Shown here one piece after another: positions 29,482 through 39,616 of a DNA stretch of 64,000 bases. The notes under the pieces were generated by a model, which was not told where the DNA came from, made no database searches, and worked only from the letters and a program-made list of their open reading frames with translations. A program made the translations under genes and the position numbers. Each line of letters opens with the position of its first letter. The first letter of the stretch is position 1. Source of the DNA: Hirsutella rhossiliensis (lineage: Eukaryota; Ascomycota; Sordariomycetes; Hypocreales; Ophiocordycipitaceae). Where the stretch lies: positions 496,001-560,000 of the forward strand of contig NW_025408674.1 of NCBI RefSeq assembly GCF_020360975.1, given 5' to 3'.

Positions 29482-30765
29482 GCATTCGACCAATCAGAAG
29501 CGGATAAACTCCCCCCACACCGAGACTGCGACCACGAAATTGAACTTCAACCTGGAACGACTCCACCACATGGACCTCTGTACGGGATGTCCCAAGACGA
29601 ACTTCTCGTCCTCCGGAAATTCCTTCAGGAAAACCTTGACAAGGGTTTTATACGCGCTAGCACCTCACCGGCGGCCTCGCCGGTGTTATTTGCAAAGAAG
29701 CCAGGAGGGGGCCTTCGTTTTTGCGTGGACTACCGAGCTCTTAACGCGATAACCATCAAGAACAGTTACCCCCTACCGTTGATCCAGGAGACCCTTTCCC
29801 AGCTAAGCCAAGCCAAGTATTTCACCAAACTCGATGTCGTCGCAGCGTTTAATCGAATACGCATCAAGGAGGGTCAGGAGTGGATGACGGCGTTCAACAC
29901 AAGATATGGTCTCTTCGAGAGCATGGTGATGCCTTTGGACTATCAAACGCCCCAGCTACCTTTCAAGCTCGAATCAACGAAGTCTTACGCCCATTCCTTG
30001 ATAGATATTGCACAGCCTACATCGACGACATTCTCATCTACTCAGACGACCTCGCCACCCACAGACTCCACGTCAAATCAGTACTTCAAGCACTTGAAGC
30101 CGCAGGCCTACAACTTGACGTCAAGAAATGCGAATTTGAGACTACTGAAGTTAAATATCTGGGCATGATCATCTCAACCACTGGAGTACGGATGGACCCA
30201 GAGAAAGTCGACTGTCTCATCAACTGGGAGGCCCCTATCAACGTCAAAGATGTTCAAGCCTTCTTAGGATTCTCGAATTTCTACAGACGGTTCATCAAGG
30301 ATTTTCACGCATCGTACGACCACTTGTTGCCCTGACACGGAAACTAGTCAAATGGAACTGGACTTCATCGTGCCAAGAAGCATTCGATATGCTCAAAAAT
30401 AGCTTCACTTCAGCGCCAATCCTCAGACACTTCGACCCCGCAAGAGAAGTGTTTGTCGAATGCGACGCATCCGATTTTGTCTCTTCGGGCATCCTCTCCC
30501 AGGAAGATGATCAAGGAGTGCTACACCCAGTGGCTTTCATGTCCAAGAAGTACGACCCCGCTGAGTGCAATTACGAGATCTATGACAAAGAACTTTTGGC
30601 TATTGTACGCTGCTTCGAATGCTGGAGACCCGAACTCCAAGGCACGCACCACCAGATTACAGTCATCACTGACCATGCCAACCTTCGATATTTCATGACA
30701 ACCAAGCAACTTTCAAGACGACAAGTCAGGTGGAGCGAATTCCTATCACAGTTCCAATTCGCTAT
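29482..30765 (+). pseudogene. gypsy A3 RT and RNase H fragment, part 1
   Basis: The same RT motifs as in A1 are seen ([25 protein letters not shown]), but the run TTTT in the MPFG codons is TTT, so the frame shifts at ~29937. A second small loss near 30300 shifts it again. RNase H ([23 protein letters not shown]) is in frame to the B insertion. Part 2 resumes at 36356 with [14 protein letters not shown]. Confidence 0.85.
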
Positions 30766-30952
30766 TGTAACGGGCTGAGCCCGTGAGGGTCTCGGCTCCG
30801 CTCTCGACAAGACCCACCGGAGCTCCGCTTATAAGCTCGTGCCATCTTCGAGAGCTTTCCTTTCTTTTCTTTTCTTCTTCTTCTCCTTAGCTTTAGGATA
30901 CTCGTCGCAGTCGCTCAGCTAGTTGTCAACACACTCAGTTGAGACCGTTACA
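30766..30952 (+). repeat. 5' LTR of gypsy B
   Basis: TGTAACGGGCTGAGCCC at the start, ACCGTTACA at the end. It has a TATAA box (30830-30834), then a long CT-rich block (30857-30888) and the predicted RNA start at AGCTTTAGG. Confidence 0.9.
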
Positions 30953-30965
30953 TTATCCTAAAGCT
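30889..30965 (+). promoter_or_regulatory. gypsy B predicted RNA start and self-priming site
   Basis: AGCTTTAGGATA (30889-30900) inside the LTR is the exact complement of TATCCTAAAGCT (30954-30965), which begins one base after the LTR. The LTR copy is the first non-pyrimidine sequence after the CT block and lies 55 nt past the TATA box. This fits priming by the 5' end of the element RNA rather than by a tRNA. The leader from 30966 to 31398 has no ORF that I can support. Confidence 0.8.
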
Positions 30966-31398
30966 CCGCTTTCATCGTTAAAGCCTTTGATCACAATCAA
31001 TTGGCAGCGCTGTTCAGTTCCCTTTGTGGGTACGCGGAGTGGCAGTAGCTTGGGCAATCCTGTGTGGAACGCCCGCGACGAAAGTGCGTGTGTGTACGGC
31101 GCCAAAGCCAGCTTGGCTCGCGTCGCGTAGCTCTCATCTCCCGAGCAAAGGACGTGGAGCGTCAATCTGCTCTCCGTACGGCGTGCGGTTGAGCGAGAAG
31201 TACGTGATTGCTGCTTGGCTCCCAGTGTGGACGGCAGCAGCTGGACTAGAAGCCCTGTGCAGAACGTCCAGCCGTGTAGGAAGGAGCCTTCGAGGCGTTG
31301 ATAGCGTTCGACCGTTGTCGAGATATCCCTTCCGTATCAGACTTGCTGTGTGATCAAGTCGCCCTCAGTCCTGAGAGACGAGGAGAAAATCTTCAGTC

Positions 31399-32583
31399 AT
31401 GGAGGCAATCGATTCCCAGCAAGGGTCTTTTGAGCCTCAATCGATGATGCAAGCCCTGGCTGCAGTGATGGACAAACTAGAAAGTGTGTGTGCAAGCCAA
31501 GAGGCCGAACGCGAAGAGATGCGATCGCAGATCCGAATCCTCCAAACAGCCGTCTCAACTCCGACTCCGGCAAATGAACCAGTCGCTCCTATCGAACCGA
31601 TGTCCGACAACACGCCTCAATCGATCGAGACATCCGAAAGAATCCCATCAAAGAGGGTAAAACCAACCTTGCCTGATCCGCCGAAATTCGATGGAACCAG
31701 GAAAACTTCCGTCCCTGGTTCTTAGAGATGAAAGCGAAATTGGCTGTGGACCGACAGGCATTCGACAATAAAGAAGCACTCTTCGCCTATGTGTACTCCC
31801 GGTTGGCGGAACAGCCCAGAACATGGCCGCTGCTTATTACGAACAGGGCGGTATCGATGGTGCTCGCTCCCCAGATCTGTTTCTCGACTACTTGAACCGT
31901 CGGTACGGGGACCCGAACGCAAAGGCACGAGCACTGGATCGACTTCGATCGTTGAAGCAGAAGCCTGATGAGGTTTCGCCAGTTTCTTCCCAAAGTTCGA
32001 GAAAGAGCTTGCCGATAGTGGCGGTGGCGAGTGGGCCGACGTGGTGCAAATCAATTACTTGGAAGGAGCAATTAATAATAGGCTCAAGTCGAGTCTCGTC
32101 AGTGCCGTCAGTCTCCCGAAGGATTTCAACAGCTACGCCGAGCTACTCTTGACGATTGGCTCGCGCCTAGATAGCCTCAATTTCCACCAACGACAACAAG
32201 GCCGCGAGCAGAGGTCAAGAAAGGAGTATGGTCGTTTATCCGAACCGCTCGAGTCCCGACAAAAGCCCCCGTCACCCGGATCGCCAACCACGTCGTCCCC
32301 CCCGTCCGATGATCAGATGGATTGGGAACCCGTGAAAGCAAATCGGTTGATAAACGGCAGGAGGGCCCCGGAGGAAAAGCAATTTGTTCCGTTGGAGGAG
32401 CGCAAATGTTACGAGTGCGGGAAGCTTGGCCATCTTGCGGCCAAGTGTCCCGGGAAGGAGCGGCGGCAGCAGAGAGTCAAGGTCCGTGTCGAAGAGAAGA
32501 CAAGAAGCTCGAGAGCAAAGCACCAAGAGCCCGCGGAGAGTTCTAGCGGGGATACCTCCGATGACCATTCGGAAAACGAGTAG
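31399..32583 (+). pseudogene. gypsy B gag, frameshifted
   Basis: ATG at 31399 (MEAIDSQQGSFEPQSMMQAL) leads to a coiled region and PKFDGTRK, where a shift at ~31705 breaks the frame. The capsid part (LEMKAKLAVDRQAFDNKEAL) is in another frame, and the C-terminal part is open at 32041-32583 with the zinc knuckle CYECGKLGHLAAKC (32407-32448). Order and motifs are those of gypsy gag. Confidence 0.8.
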
Positions 32584-32651
32584 CTCCTGACGAAAATCGC
32601 CGTCAGGAGCGCGCAAAGGCTGAGGCGGAATGGGCAACTCAGAAGGACGAG

Positions 32652-33290
32652 ATGGACTGTGAAGGCCTCTACGTAAATTTCGGTATCAATCGAGAGTATT
32701 TCACCACGGCCTTCGTTGACTGTGGTTGCCTGTGTTATGGGACCATCAGTGAGCGCCTTGCCCGCAAGCTTCACCTGCCGCGTATTCCGATTAAACCTCG
32801 AGCGTTGGAGCAGGTCAACACATTCTCACCCGAGGCCATCTGTGCCGTGACCTACTTCGACTTCGATATCGACGGGTACCAGAAGAAAGAGCTTTTTCTA
32901 CGTTGTGCGAGACCAGACCGATCCTGTGATTCTGGGCAAGAAGTGGTTGAACCAGGAGGATGTCACCTTGCGATTATCGCAGAACCTCTTGCATATCGGG
33001 ACGCACGACCATTGGGTGAAAGGCCGAGACCCGAAGGAGGAGGAACGGTGCAACATACGAGGACAGGCGGCGTTCGTGTTCGCCGGAATGGTTCGCCGAG
33101 CAAGAAAGTTCAAGCATCGAGACGATGGAGTGCGGATCTTCGCCGCAAGCCTGAAAGACATTGAGAAGGCATTGACTCCGAGGAAGAAGTCAGACCCGAG
33201 AGAAGCTGCCCCGTCACTACCACGAGTACCTATCCGTCTTCGACCGCGACCAAGCGGACCAACTCCCACCGCGTCGTCCGGGGTGTGATC
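32652..33290 (+). pseudogene. gypsy B protease region with D-C-G motif
   Basis: AFVDCGCLCYG (aspartate near 32718) stands where retropepsins have D-S/T-G. TDPVILGKKWLNQEDV follows in the next frame (32905-33288), then ASLKDIEKALTPRK. The same VD-x-GCLCYG motif occurs in gypsy C. At least one indel lies near 32900. Confidence 0.75.
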
Positions 33291-33299
33291 ACAAGATTC

Positions 33300-34345
33300 A
33301 GTTAGAGAGGTCCTGATGACAAGGAGAAAGAACCGCCGTGGGGACCATTGTACGGCATGTCACGAGAAGAGCTCATTGTTCTGCGAAAGACTCTCACTGA
33401 GCTACTCGACAAGGGTTTCATTCGAGCAAGTAGTTCTCCAGCGTCAGCACCAGTTTTGTTCGTGAGGAAGCCCGGTGGTGGTCTGCGCTTTTGCGTGGAC
33501 TATCGAGGATTGAATGCGATCACCAAGAAAGACCGATATCCCTTGCCGTTGATCGAGGAAACTTTGCGGTCGCTGTCCAAGGCCAAGTGGCTCACCAAAC
33601 TTGACGTTATCGCAGCATTTCACAAGATTCGCGTCGAGGAGGGAGACGAGTGGAAGACAGCATTCAGAACACGTTACGGACTCTACGAATGGCTTGTCAC
33701 GCCATTCGGGTTGACGGGTGCTCCGCAACGTTTCAGCGTTACATAAACCACACGTTGCGAGATTTCCTCGACGAGTTCTGTTCCGCTTACATTGACGACA
33801 TCTTGATCTACTCGAGCGGTTCGCTCGCAGATCATCGCAACAAAGTCAGGCAGGTCCTTGCTCGACTGCGAGATGCAGGCCTGCAGATTGATATCGACAA
33901 GTGTGACTTTGAGGCAAAGAGTGTCAAGTACCTGGGCTTCATCGTCGAAGCCGGGAAAGGTATCCGCGTGGACCCGGAGAAGGTGCAGGCAATTCAGCAG
34001 TGGCAGCGACCCCGTTCTGTCAAAGGCGTCAGAAGCTTTCTGGGGTTTGCCAACTATTACCGGCAATTCATTCCCAGATTCTCCAACATCGCCGCGCCTC
34101 TAACGGCGTTAACAAAGAAGGATGCGGTGTTTGCGTGGTCGAAGGAGTGCGACAAGGCCTTCGAGGAGTTGAAGGCTCTTCTGACCAGTGCGCCGGTCCT
34201 TGCGCAATGGGATCCGGATAGAGAGACGATTGTGGAGACGGATTCATCCGGTTATGTCACAGGAGGGGCGCTCTCGCAAAAGGGCGATGACGGCATCATG
34301 CGGCCTGTGGCCTTCTTCTCAAAGAAAAACGCAAAAGCAGCAACT
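33300..34345 (+). pseudogene. gypsy B reverse transcriptase, RNase H largely deleted
   Basis: RT part 1 (33348-33746) has [14 protein letters not shown] and [14 protein letters not shown]. After a one-base shift at ~33720, part 2 (33725-34351) has [11 protein letters not shown] and FLGFANYYRQFI. RNase H starts ([11 protein letters not shown]) but jumps from FFSKKNA straight to [13 protein letters not shown]. About 50 residues present in gypsy A (YEIYDKELL to FMTT) are missing, including conserved acidic residues. This copy cannot make a normal RNase H. Confidence 0.85.
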
Positions 34346-36172
34346 GAGTGAACGTCAGGCGCGATGGGCTGAGACGCTATCGCGGTACAGCTTCACCATC
34401 AAGCATCGACCGGGCAAAGAAGCCGTCGTACCGGACACGCTGTCTCGACGAGAACAGGACATGCCGCACAGCGCCGAAGATGATCGGTTGCAAGGACGAC
34501 GTGTTCAGCTGCTGCAACGTAACAAGGTGGCCTGGTGACAAAAGTCAAGAGCGGTTATGTCACCAAGGGCGACACGGATCAACCCGATGACGCAACAACT
34601 GACCAAGACGACTCAATCGAAAACCCTTTCTCGGACCCGGAACTGCAGAAGTTATGGGACGAAGGTGTCAAGAAGCACAATCGTTATTGGCTCATCCGAA
34701 AGGCCGTACAGCAAGGCGAGAGGCGTCTGCCGTCGCATTGGGGACTGCCCGTGATGCTCTCGGAATGCTCGATTGACGATGGACAGCGGCTCTGCTGGCG
34801 AGAGCGAATTTGGGTGCCGAACCACGAACCCTGCGCACGCGGCTTATGCAGGAGACGCATGACTCAACGCTTGCAGGACACCCCGGACGGGACATGCTGA
34901 AGTCCTTGTTGAGCCGCAAGTTTTATTGGCCAGGCCTCGATTCAGACGTGCGTCAATTTGTGAGAAATTGTGATGTGTGTGGCCGAAGCAACATTTGGCG
35001 AGAGAAGCGTCGCGGTTTATTGAAGCCGCTACCTATTCCAGACAGGATCTGGTCGGAGCTGTCAATTGACTTTGTGACAGACCTGCCACCAACCAAGTCG
35101 AACGGTTCGACCAACCTTATGGTCGTGACGGACAGACTGTCCAAAAGTGTCGTTCTTGAGTCATTGAAGGACATCACGGCCGAGACGACGGCCAGAGCAT
35201 TGCTACGGAACGTGGTGCAACACCATGGCGTGCCGCGCGCGATCGTCACTGACCGTGGCACGCAATTCACCAGTAGACTATGGCAGAGGCTCTGCGAGCT
35301 GCTACGCGTGAAGCAAAGATTGTCTACGGCGTGGCATCCCGAGACTGACGGTGCAACAGAAAGGGCGAATCAGGAAGTCGAGAGATATCTGAGGATCTTT
35401 GCTGCTTATGCTCAGGATAACTGGGAAGAGCTGTTGCCAGCGGCCATGATGGCCATCAACAATCACAACTCGACGTCGACAGGCCTGAGCCCGTTCTTTA
35501 TCACGCATGGGTATCATGTTGACCCGATACAAGTCAAGGAGAAGTTACGGACGGACGGAAGGTCCCCAGTGACCAGGGCTGAAAGCATTGTGCAACGATT
35601 TCGAGAGGCAACGGAATGGGCCCAGGCGGCAATTGCGTCAGCGCAAGAGCAGCAAGAGAAGAACGCCAATTCGCGAAGACAGCCGTCAGACCAGTTCAAG
35701 CCTGGAGACAAGGTATGGCTGCGACTTCGCAACATCCGATCAATCGGCCATCCAAGAAGCTCGATTGGCTGTCGGCCAAGTACACCGTCCTGGAGACCAT
35801 TGGGTCACACGCGTGCAGGCTGGACACGCCTCGGGAATACACAACGTGTTCCACGTGTCGCTCTTACGCTTAGCAGCGGACGATCCGCTACCGTCACAGA
35901 CGTCGGATGACTACCGCCCACCGGCCATTTTGACGGACGATGGCGAGCTGTGGGAAGTGGAAGAGATTCTGGACAGGAAGAAAGTCGGGAGAGAGTGGAA
36001 AGTGTTGGTGAAATGGGTCGGATGGATAGGTCCGACGTGGGAGCCAGTCAAGTACGTCGCAGACACAATAGCACTGGCTAGGTATGAAGAAGTTCATGGG
36101 AAAGTTGGATCGAAACCACCCCAATCGAAACGATCGAAACGGGGGAGGGGAAGGAGGGTTATTGTAACGGGC
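34346..36172 (+). pseudogene. gypsy B integrase and C-terminal chromodomain
   Basis: A linker ([20 protein letters not shown]) is followed by the HHCC finger region (HPGRDMLKSLLSRKFYWPGL, CDVCGRSNIW). The core is in 34810-35760: LSIDFVTDLPP, VTDRGTQFTSRLW and TAWHPETDGATERANQ. A shift near 35750 precedes the chromodomain at ~35930-36060 (LWEVEEILDRKKV, WKVLVKWVGWIGPTWEP). The basic C-terminus RGRGRR overlaps the purine tract. Confidence 0.85.
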
Positions 36173-36350
36173 TGAGCCCGTGAGGTCTCGGCTCCGCTCT
36201 CGACAAGACCCACCGGAGCTCCGCTTATAAGCTCGTGCCATCTTCGAGAGCTTTCCTTTCTTTTCTTTTCTTCTTCTTTTCTCCTTAGCTTTAGGATACT
36301 CGTCGCAGTCGCTCAGCTAGTTGTCAACACACTCAGTTGAGACCGTTACA
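36163..36350 (+). repeat. 3' LTR of gypsy B
   Basis: It is 188 bp and identical to the 5' LTR except for one G fewer in a GGG run and two extra Ts in the CT-rich block. It is followed by the second GCTAT and the rest of A3 (36356-36595). Confidence 0.9.
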
Positions 36351-36595
36351 GCTATCAAGTCAGTGCCTGGGAAAGAGAACGGAAAACCTGACTCACTCAC
36401 ACGAAGATCACAAGACTTGCCGAAAGATGAAAATGACGACCGCATCCAGTACCAACAACAGTCGCTGCTTAAGCCTTGCAACGTAGACTCCTCCGTACAA
36501 GAACAACTAAAGCTTGACCCCGAGCTCTCAGAACTCTTTGCCAATCTCTCCTGGGAACAAGAAATTGCACTATGTCCCGCCATTCTTGACGAAAT

Positions 36596-36801
36596 TGTTG
36601 ACTTGATATGAGACATGGACCAAGACATGTTTAGGCAGCAGTTACAAGTGGTGAGTCACTGGATAGTGGCACGGACGTGCCACTATGTATATATGTATGT
36701 TGAGAGCTGTCAGACAGAATTGAATAGAAGTAAGTTCAATCGCAATAGGTTATGCACCCGGTTGCTTTTATTTTGCTTCCACTGCACGATTGAACTCGGC
36801 A
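36596..36801 (+). repeat. Putative 5' LTR of copia-4
   Basis: It starts TGTTGACTTGATATGAG at the end of A3 and ends near ACTCGGCA. It contains an 11-bp perfect hairpin ATAGTGGCACG/CGTGCCACTAT with a 2-nt loop (36663-36686), followed by a TATA-like TGTATATATG. The limits are inferred from the TG...CA ends and from the gag start 55 bp downstream. Confidence 0.5.
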
Positions 36802-36855
36802 TATGAGAACACTTTTTCGTCAAGAATCGACGGTTGACAGCAAAGACCCGGCACT

Positions 36856-37098
36856 ATGGGCAAGAAAGACTACAAAGGAACCATCCTTGATGGAAGAGAC
36901 TCCTTTGACAGCTGGAAGATGGATCTTGAAGATAACTTGTTGAGTGACGATCTTATGAGCTGCGTCACCGGTAAGGCAACAGCGGAATCGTCCGATTTAT
37001 CAACGCCAGGAGAGAATGCTGCGGACATTAAAAATGTCTCTCTCGCGAGAATGAAAATACGACAGAGTATTGACCAGAACTGTAGGGCTGATATTTGA
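36856..37098 (+). CDS. copia-4 gag, N-terminal fragment
   Basis: MGKKDYKGTILDGRDSFDSWKMDLEDNLLSD resembles the N-terminus of copia gag-pol (a W-x-x-x-LEDNL segment). The frame stops at 37096 and no further copia sequence follows. 37099-37328 contains short AT-rich direct and inverted repeats (TTGAATTGAATG, ATTCAATTCATT) and nothing coding. Confidence 0.45.
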   Translation: MGKKDYKGTILDGRDSFDSWKMDLEDNLLSDDLMSCVTGKATAESSDLSTPGENAADIKNVSLARMKIRQSIDQNCRADI

Positions 37099-37328
37099 AG
37101 ATTTTGAAGTCGAATCGGCCTCGGGACCCTTGAATTGAATGAAGAGGAATCGGGTAAGGTCTTCAAATTCGACGAATCGAAAATCAGGAGTCTTTATTCA
37201 ATTCATTCATCAAAATCTTGAATGAATGGCGGTATGGTCGAAATATACGGTGAAAAAAGGATCACCCGCTTCGCAGCTGCCAGCCAAGGGGGCATGCAGG
37301 GGAGGAAAAGGCTAATGCCCAAAGCCAC

Positions 37329-37635
37329 TGATGCGTTTTTGCGTGTCCCTACGCACACTGGGGCGTTGGGCACGGCACCAAGCATCAAGGACACCGGCTG
37401 CCGAACGCACAGCCGTGTGAACAGGCAGCCGTGTGAAACAGGCAGCCGTGTGAAACAGGCAGCCGTGTGAAACAGGCAGCCGTGTGAACAGGCATCGGTA
37501 TGTGGCTGCCTGGTAAACCGGCCGGATCACCTAGATAGTCCGACCTGGCTGCCTCCTACATAAGGATGAGGCAGTCCTAGCTTATTTGGAGAGACAACCA
37601 TCCCACTTCATCTCATTCATATGCAAAATGCATCA
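37329..37635. mobile_element. MITE copy 2, inverted relative to copy 1
   Basis: TGATGCGTTTTTGCG at the left and AAAATGCATCA at the right, with the same interior as 6761-7066 read on the other strand and five ~16-17-bp minisatellite units (GGCAGCCGTGTGAAACA type, ~37400-37492). Flanks are AC and GA, so the TA duplication seen in copy 1 is not evident here. Confidence 0.8.
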
Positions 37636-38076
37636 GATTGGTAGCAATTCCTACCCTTTGCTTTGATTAGCACCAGTGAGCCATTGTGTAAGCCTCACAC
37701 CATAGCTCAAGTCTGCTTGGGCACCACACGTGAGCCGTTGACTCGGGCTCGCACCAAAAAAAAACCACCAAAAACAACCATCGTGACTTACATAAGTCGC
37801 CCCCACGAGCTTACCCAAGCTCACCACCCCCCACGAGCTTATCCCAAAGCTCATCAATCCTTTGGCTTGCTAACCAGCTAACCTTGTGGTGCGACCGACA
37901 CCCTTGACAGCTAGCAGCCAACATTTCTTCACCCTCGTGATAACGCTATAGGTCAATACCGTTGCATTAAGGTGTCTTTCGCTCGTGACGACTTTGGTGA
38001 TAGGAAGTTTTGCGAAAGCCCGTGTAATCGTATATCACTATCGCAAGTGTCAGCTGGCAAGCAAACCGACCACACA

Positions 38077-38763
38077 ATGGCCAAACCGACCAACGAAGGA
38101 AGCTCGGTCAAGCAAGCTGACGATAGAAGCTCGCCACGCCCGGCTGAAGAAGATGATGCACCCGGCTACCGGACGCAGTCCAGCAACGCCGCCCGAAGCG
38201 CAACAGAGTCTCTCTCAACCCCAAGGACAATCATTCGCAATTGGCAGACCAATTACAGCAGCTCCCAGAAGCTCTCAACGCGTGGAAATGGTCCATCCGA
38301 TTCCTCAAGCTGATGCGAGACAAATCTAAGGAAGCTCGATACCTTCACAGTCCGTGACAAGGAAGCATGTGAAGCCTTGGAAGATCTCCTTTTCCACGTC
38401 TGTGCTCATCAAATCAGCCTACGCGAAGTATTGGCTGTACCACAAGCCGGCATCTCGGACCTCGAACATGTGCCTGCATGGAGAGCAGTGGTGGAAAAAG
38501 CCTATATTGTGCCGGAACCCACAGAGGACAACATGATGAAATTGATCTCGAAGATCACGCCCAGGAAGTTGATTCGAGGTCAATGACATCAATTGGTATA
38601 TCTTCCGGATGCCGACCAACAACTTCCCGCGGAACAGCGAGGTATAAATTCTCAAGCTATGTTGCAGTCAACGGAACCCCCAAAGGCGCCAACTCAGTCA
38701 CAATCACCTTCAGGCGTGAGGAAGCAGAAAGGAAGCCGGCATAGCCACCACAGCCGCCGCGAC
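38077..38763 (+). pseudogene. Unidentified gag-like or ORF1-like relic
   Basis: From ATG 38077 (MAKPTNEGSSVKQADDRSS) a serine/glutamine-rich N-terminus is followed, across frame changes, by WKWSIRFLKLMRDKSKEARYL, then EDLLFHVCAHQISLREVLAV and AWRAVVEKAYIVPEP (38354-38586), and a basic proline/glutamine-rich end. I cannot name the family. The layout suggests an RNA-binding protein of a retroelement. It is cut at 38764 by H1. The upstream 37637-38076 is non-coding, with repeated CACGAGCTTA and AAGCTCA words. Confidence 0.4.
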
Positions 38764-39182
38764 CAGTGTTGCTAATAATATGACAATAAAGTAGTATACT
38801 GCAGTATATACAATACAATACGCGATTTCTCATATTGTACCAATACAATATGCTCGCCGTCATATTGTGACGATACAATATAGCGCCTTCCATACTGGCA
38901 ATATATGGCTTGTATTGTTTGTATTGGTTGGTAGTCATTCGCCTTTCCGTTCCCCAATTCGCGCCAATATGATGACGCGTCAAAAAACACGCGTAAATAT
39001 AAGCATGTTCTATGTATTGTTTTTCGTCTGGCGGACCTCCAGGACGTAAAAGTTTCCTATTGGCGCACGGAAACGCGTAAATGTATGTATAAATCCAGAC
39101 CTACAGGGTAGCGGCTCGCCGTCCAAACACTGTTTTCCTCCTCAACCCCGCTTTCCCACCCCAGGACTTACAAGCAATCTCG

Positions 39183-39465
39183 ATGCCTCAACAACGCCTG
39201 CCTTTTGTTCAAACATCGCCGCGACGGGATTCGTCAATATCAGACGAATACTCGGAGATTTCCAGCCCACGGTTGCATGATCCAGATGAGACCCAAACCA
39301 CTGAATGCCAATCGTCGCAACCTCGCACGGCCTCCATAAACCCTTCGGCCAAGCCAAGAACATCATGGGTCTTTTCTCATATGCCAGACGAGGACATAGA
39401 GACGAAATACTACAATCAGCGGACCGGAAAAGAAGAATGGCGCTGCAAACACTGTGACAAAACGT
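39183..39465 (+). pseudogene. H1 hAT transposase, N-terminal part with BED finger
   Basis: ATG 39183 (MPQQRLPFVQTSPRRDSSIS) opens a frame ending in WRCKHCDKT, the first half of a BED-type zinc finger that binds the hAT ends. The codons for KT lie at the insertion site of H3. The next residues (YCCSGG...AKHL) are at 59565. H2 shows the joined sequence without interruption. Confidence 0.85.
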
Positions 39466-39477
39466 CAGAGTTGGAAA

Positions 39478-39605
39478 TCGATCTTATAGATCGATTTTCG
39501 AGCCTGATCGATCGAATTTTATCGATCGTCACCTTCAATCGATCGATATCGATCGATCGCTGTTTGATTCGAATCGATCGACGATCGAATCGATCAATAC
39601 TAAAA
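39478..39605. repeat. ATCGAT-rich subterminal repeat of H3 (left)
   Basis: Many overlapping copies of ATCGAT and GATCGATC occur within 130 bp, mirrored in the right end at 59420-59550. Such arrays are typical binding sites for hAT transposases. They also form strong palindromes. Confidence 0.8.
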
Positions 39606-39616
39606 ATCATCCCTAT

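Larger units (their letters stand above)
30766..36350 (+). mobile_element. gypsy B, full-length Ty3/gypsy chromovirus with damaged ORFs
   Basis: The element has LTRs of 187 and 188 bp, a self-priming site, gag, protease, RT, partial RNase H, integrase, a chromodomain and a purine tract (GGGGGAGGGGAAGGAGGG) before the 3' LTR. It is flanked by GCTAT. Total 5585 bp. The LTRs differ only by two small indels in runs, so the insertion is recent, yet every ORF is frameshifted and most of RNase H is deleted. Confidence 0.9.
29482..36595 (+). mobile_element. gypsy A3, LTR-less pol fragment, split by gypsy B
   Basis: The plus-strand sequence 29482-30765 plus 36356-36595 is almost identical to the reverse complement of A1 pol (about 20786-19277). 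It begins in the middle of pol exactly at the I2 terminus and ends in mid-pol at the copia-4 LTR. B is inserted with the duplication GCTAT (30761-30765, 36351-36355). No LTRs belong to it. Confidence 0.85.

Noticed and set aside
37400..37492. CRISPR-like array in MITE copy 2
   Set aside because: Same minisatellite in the inverted MITE copy; no spacers.
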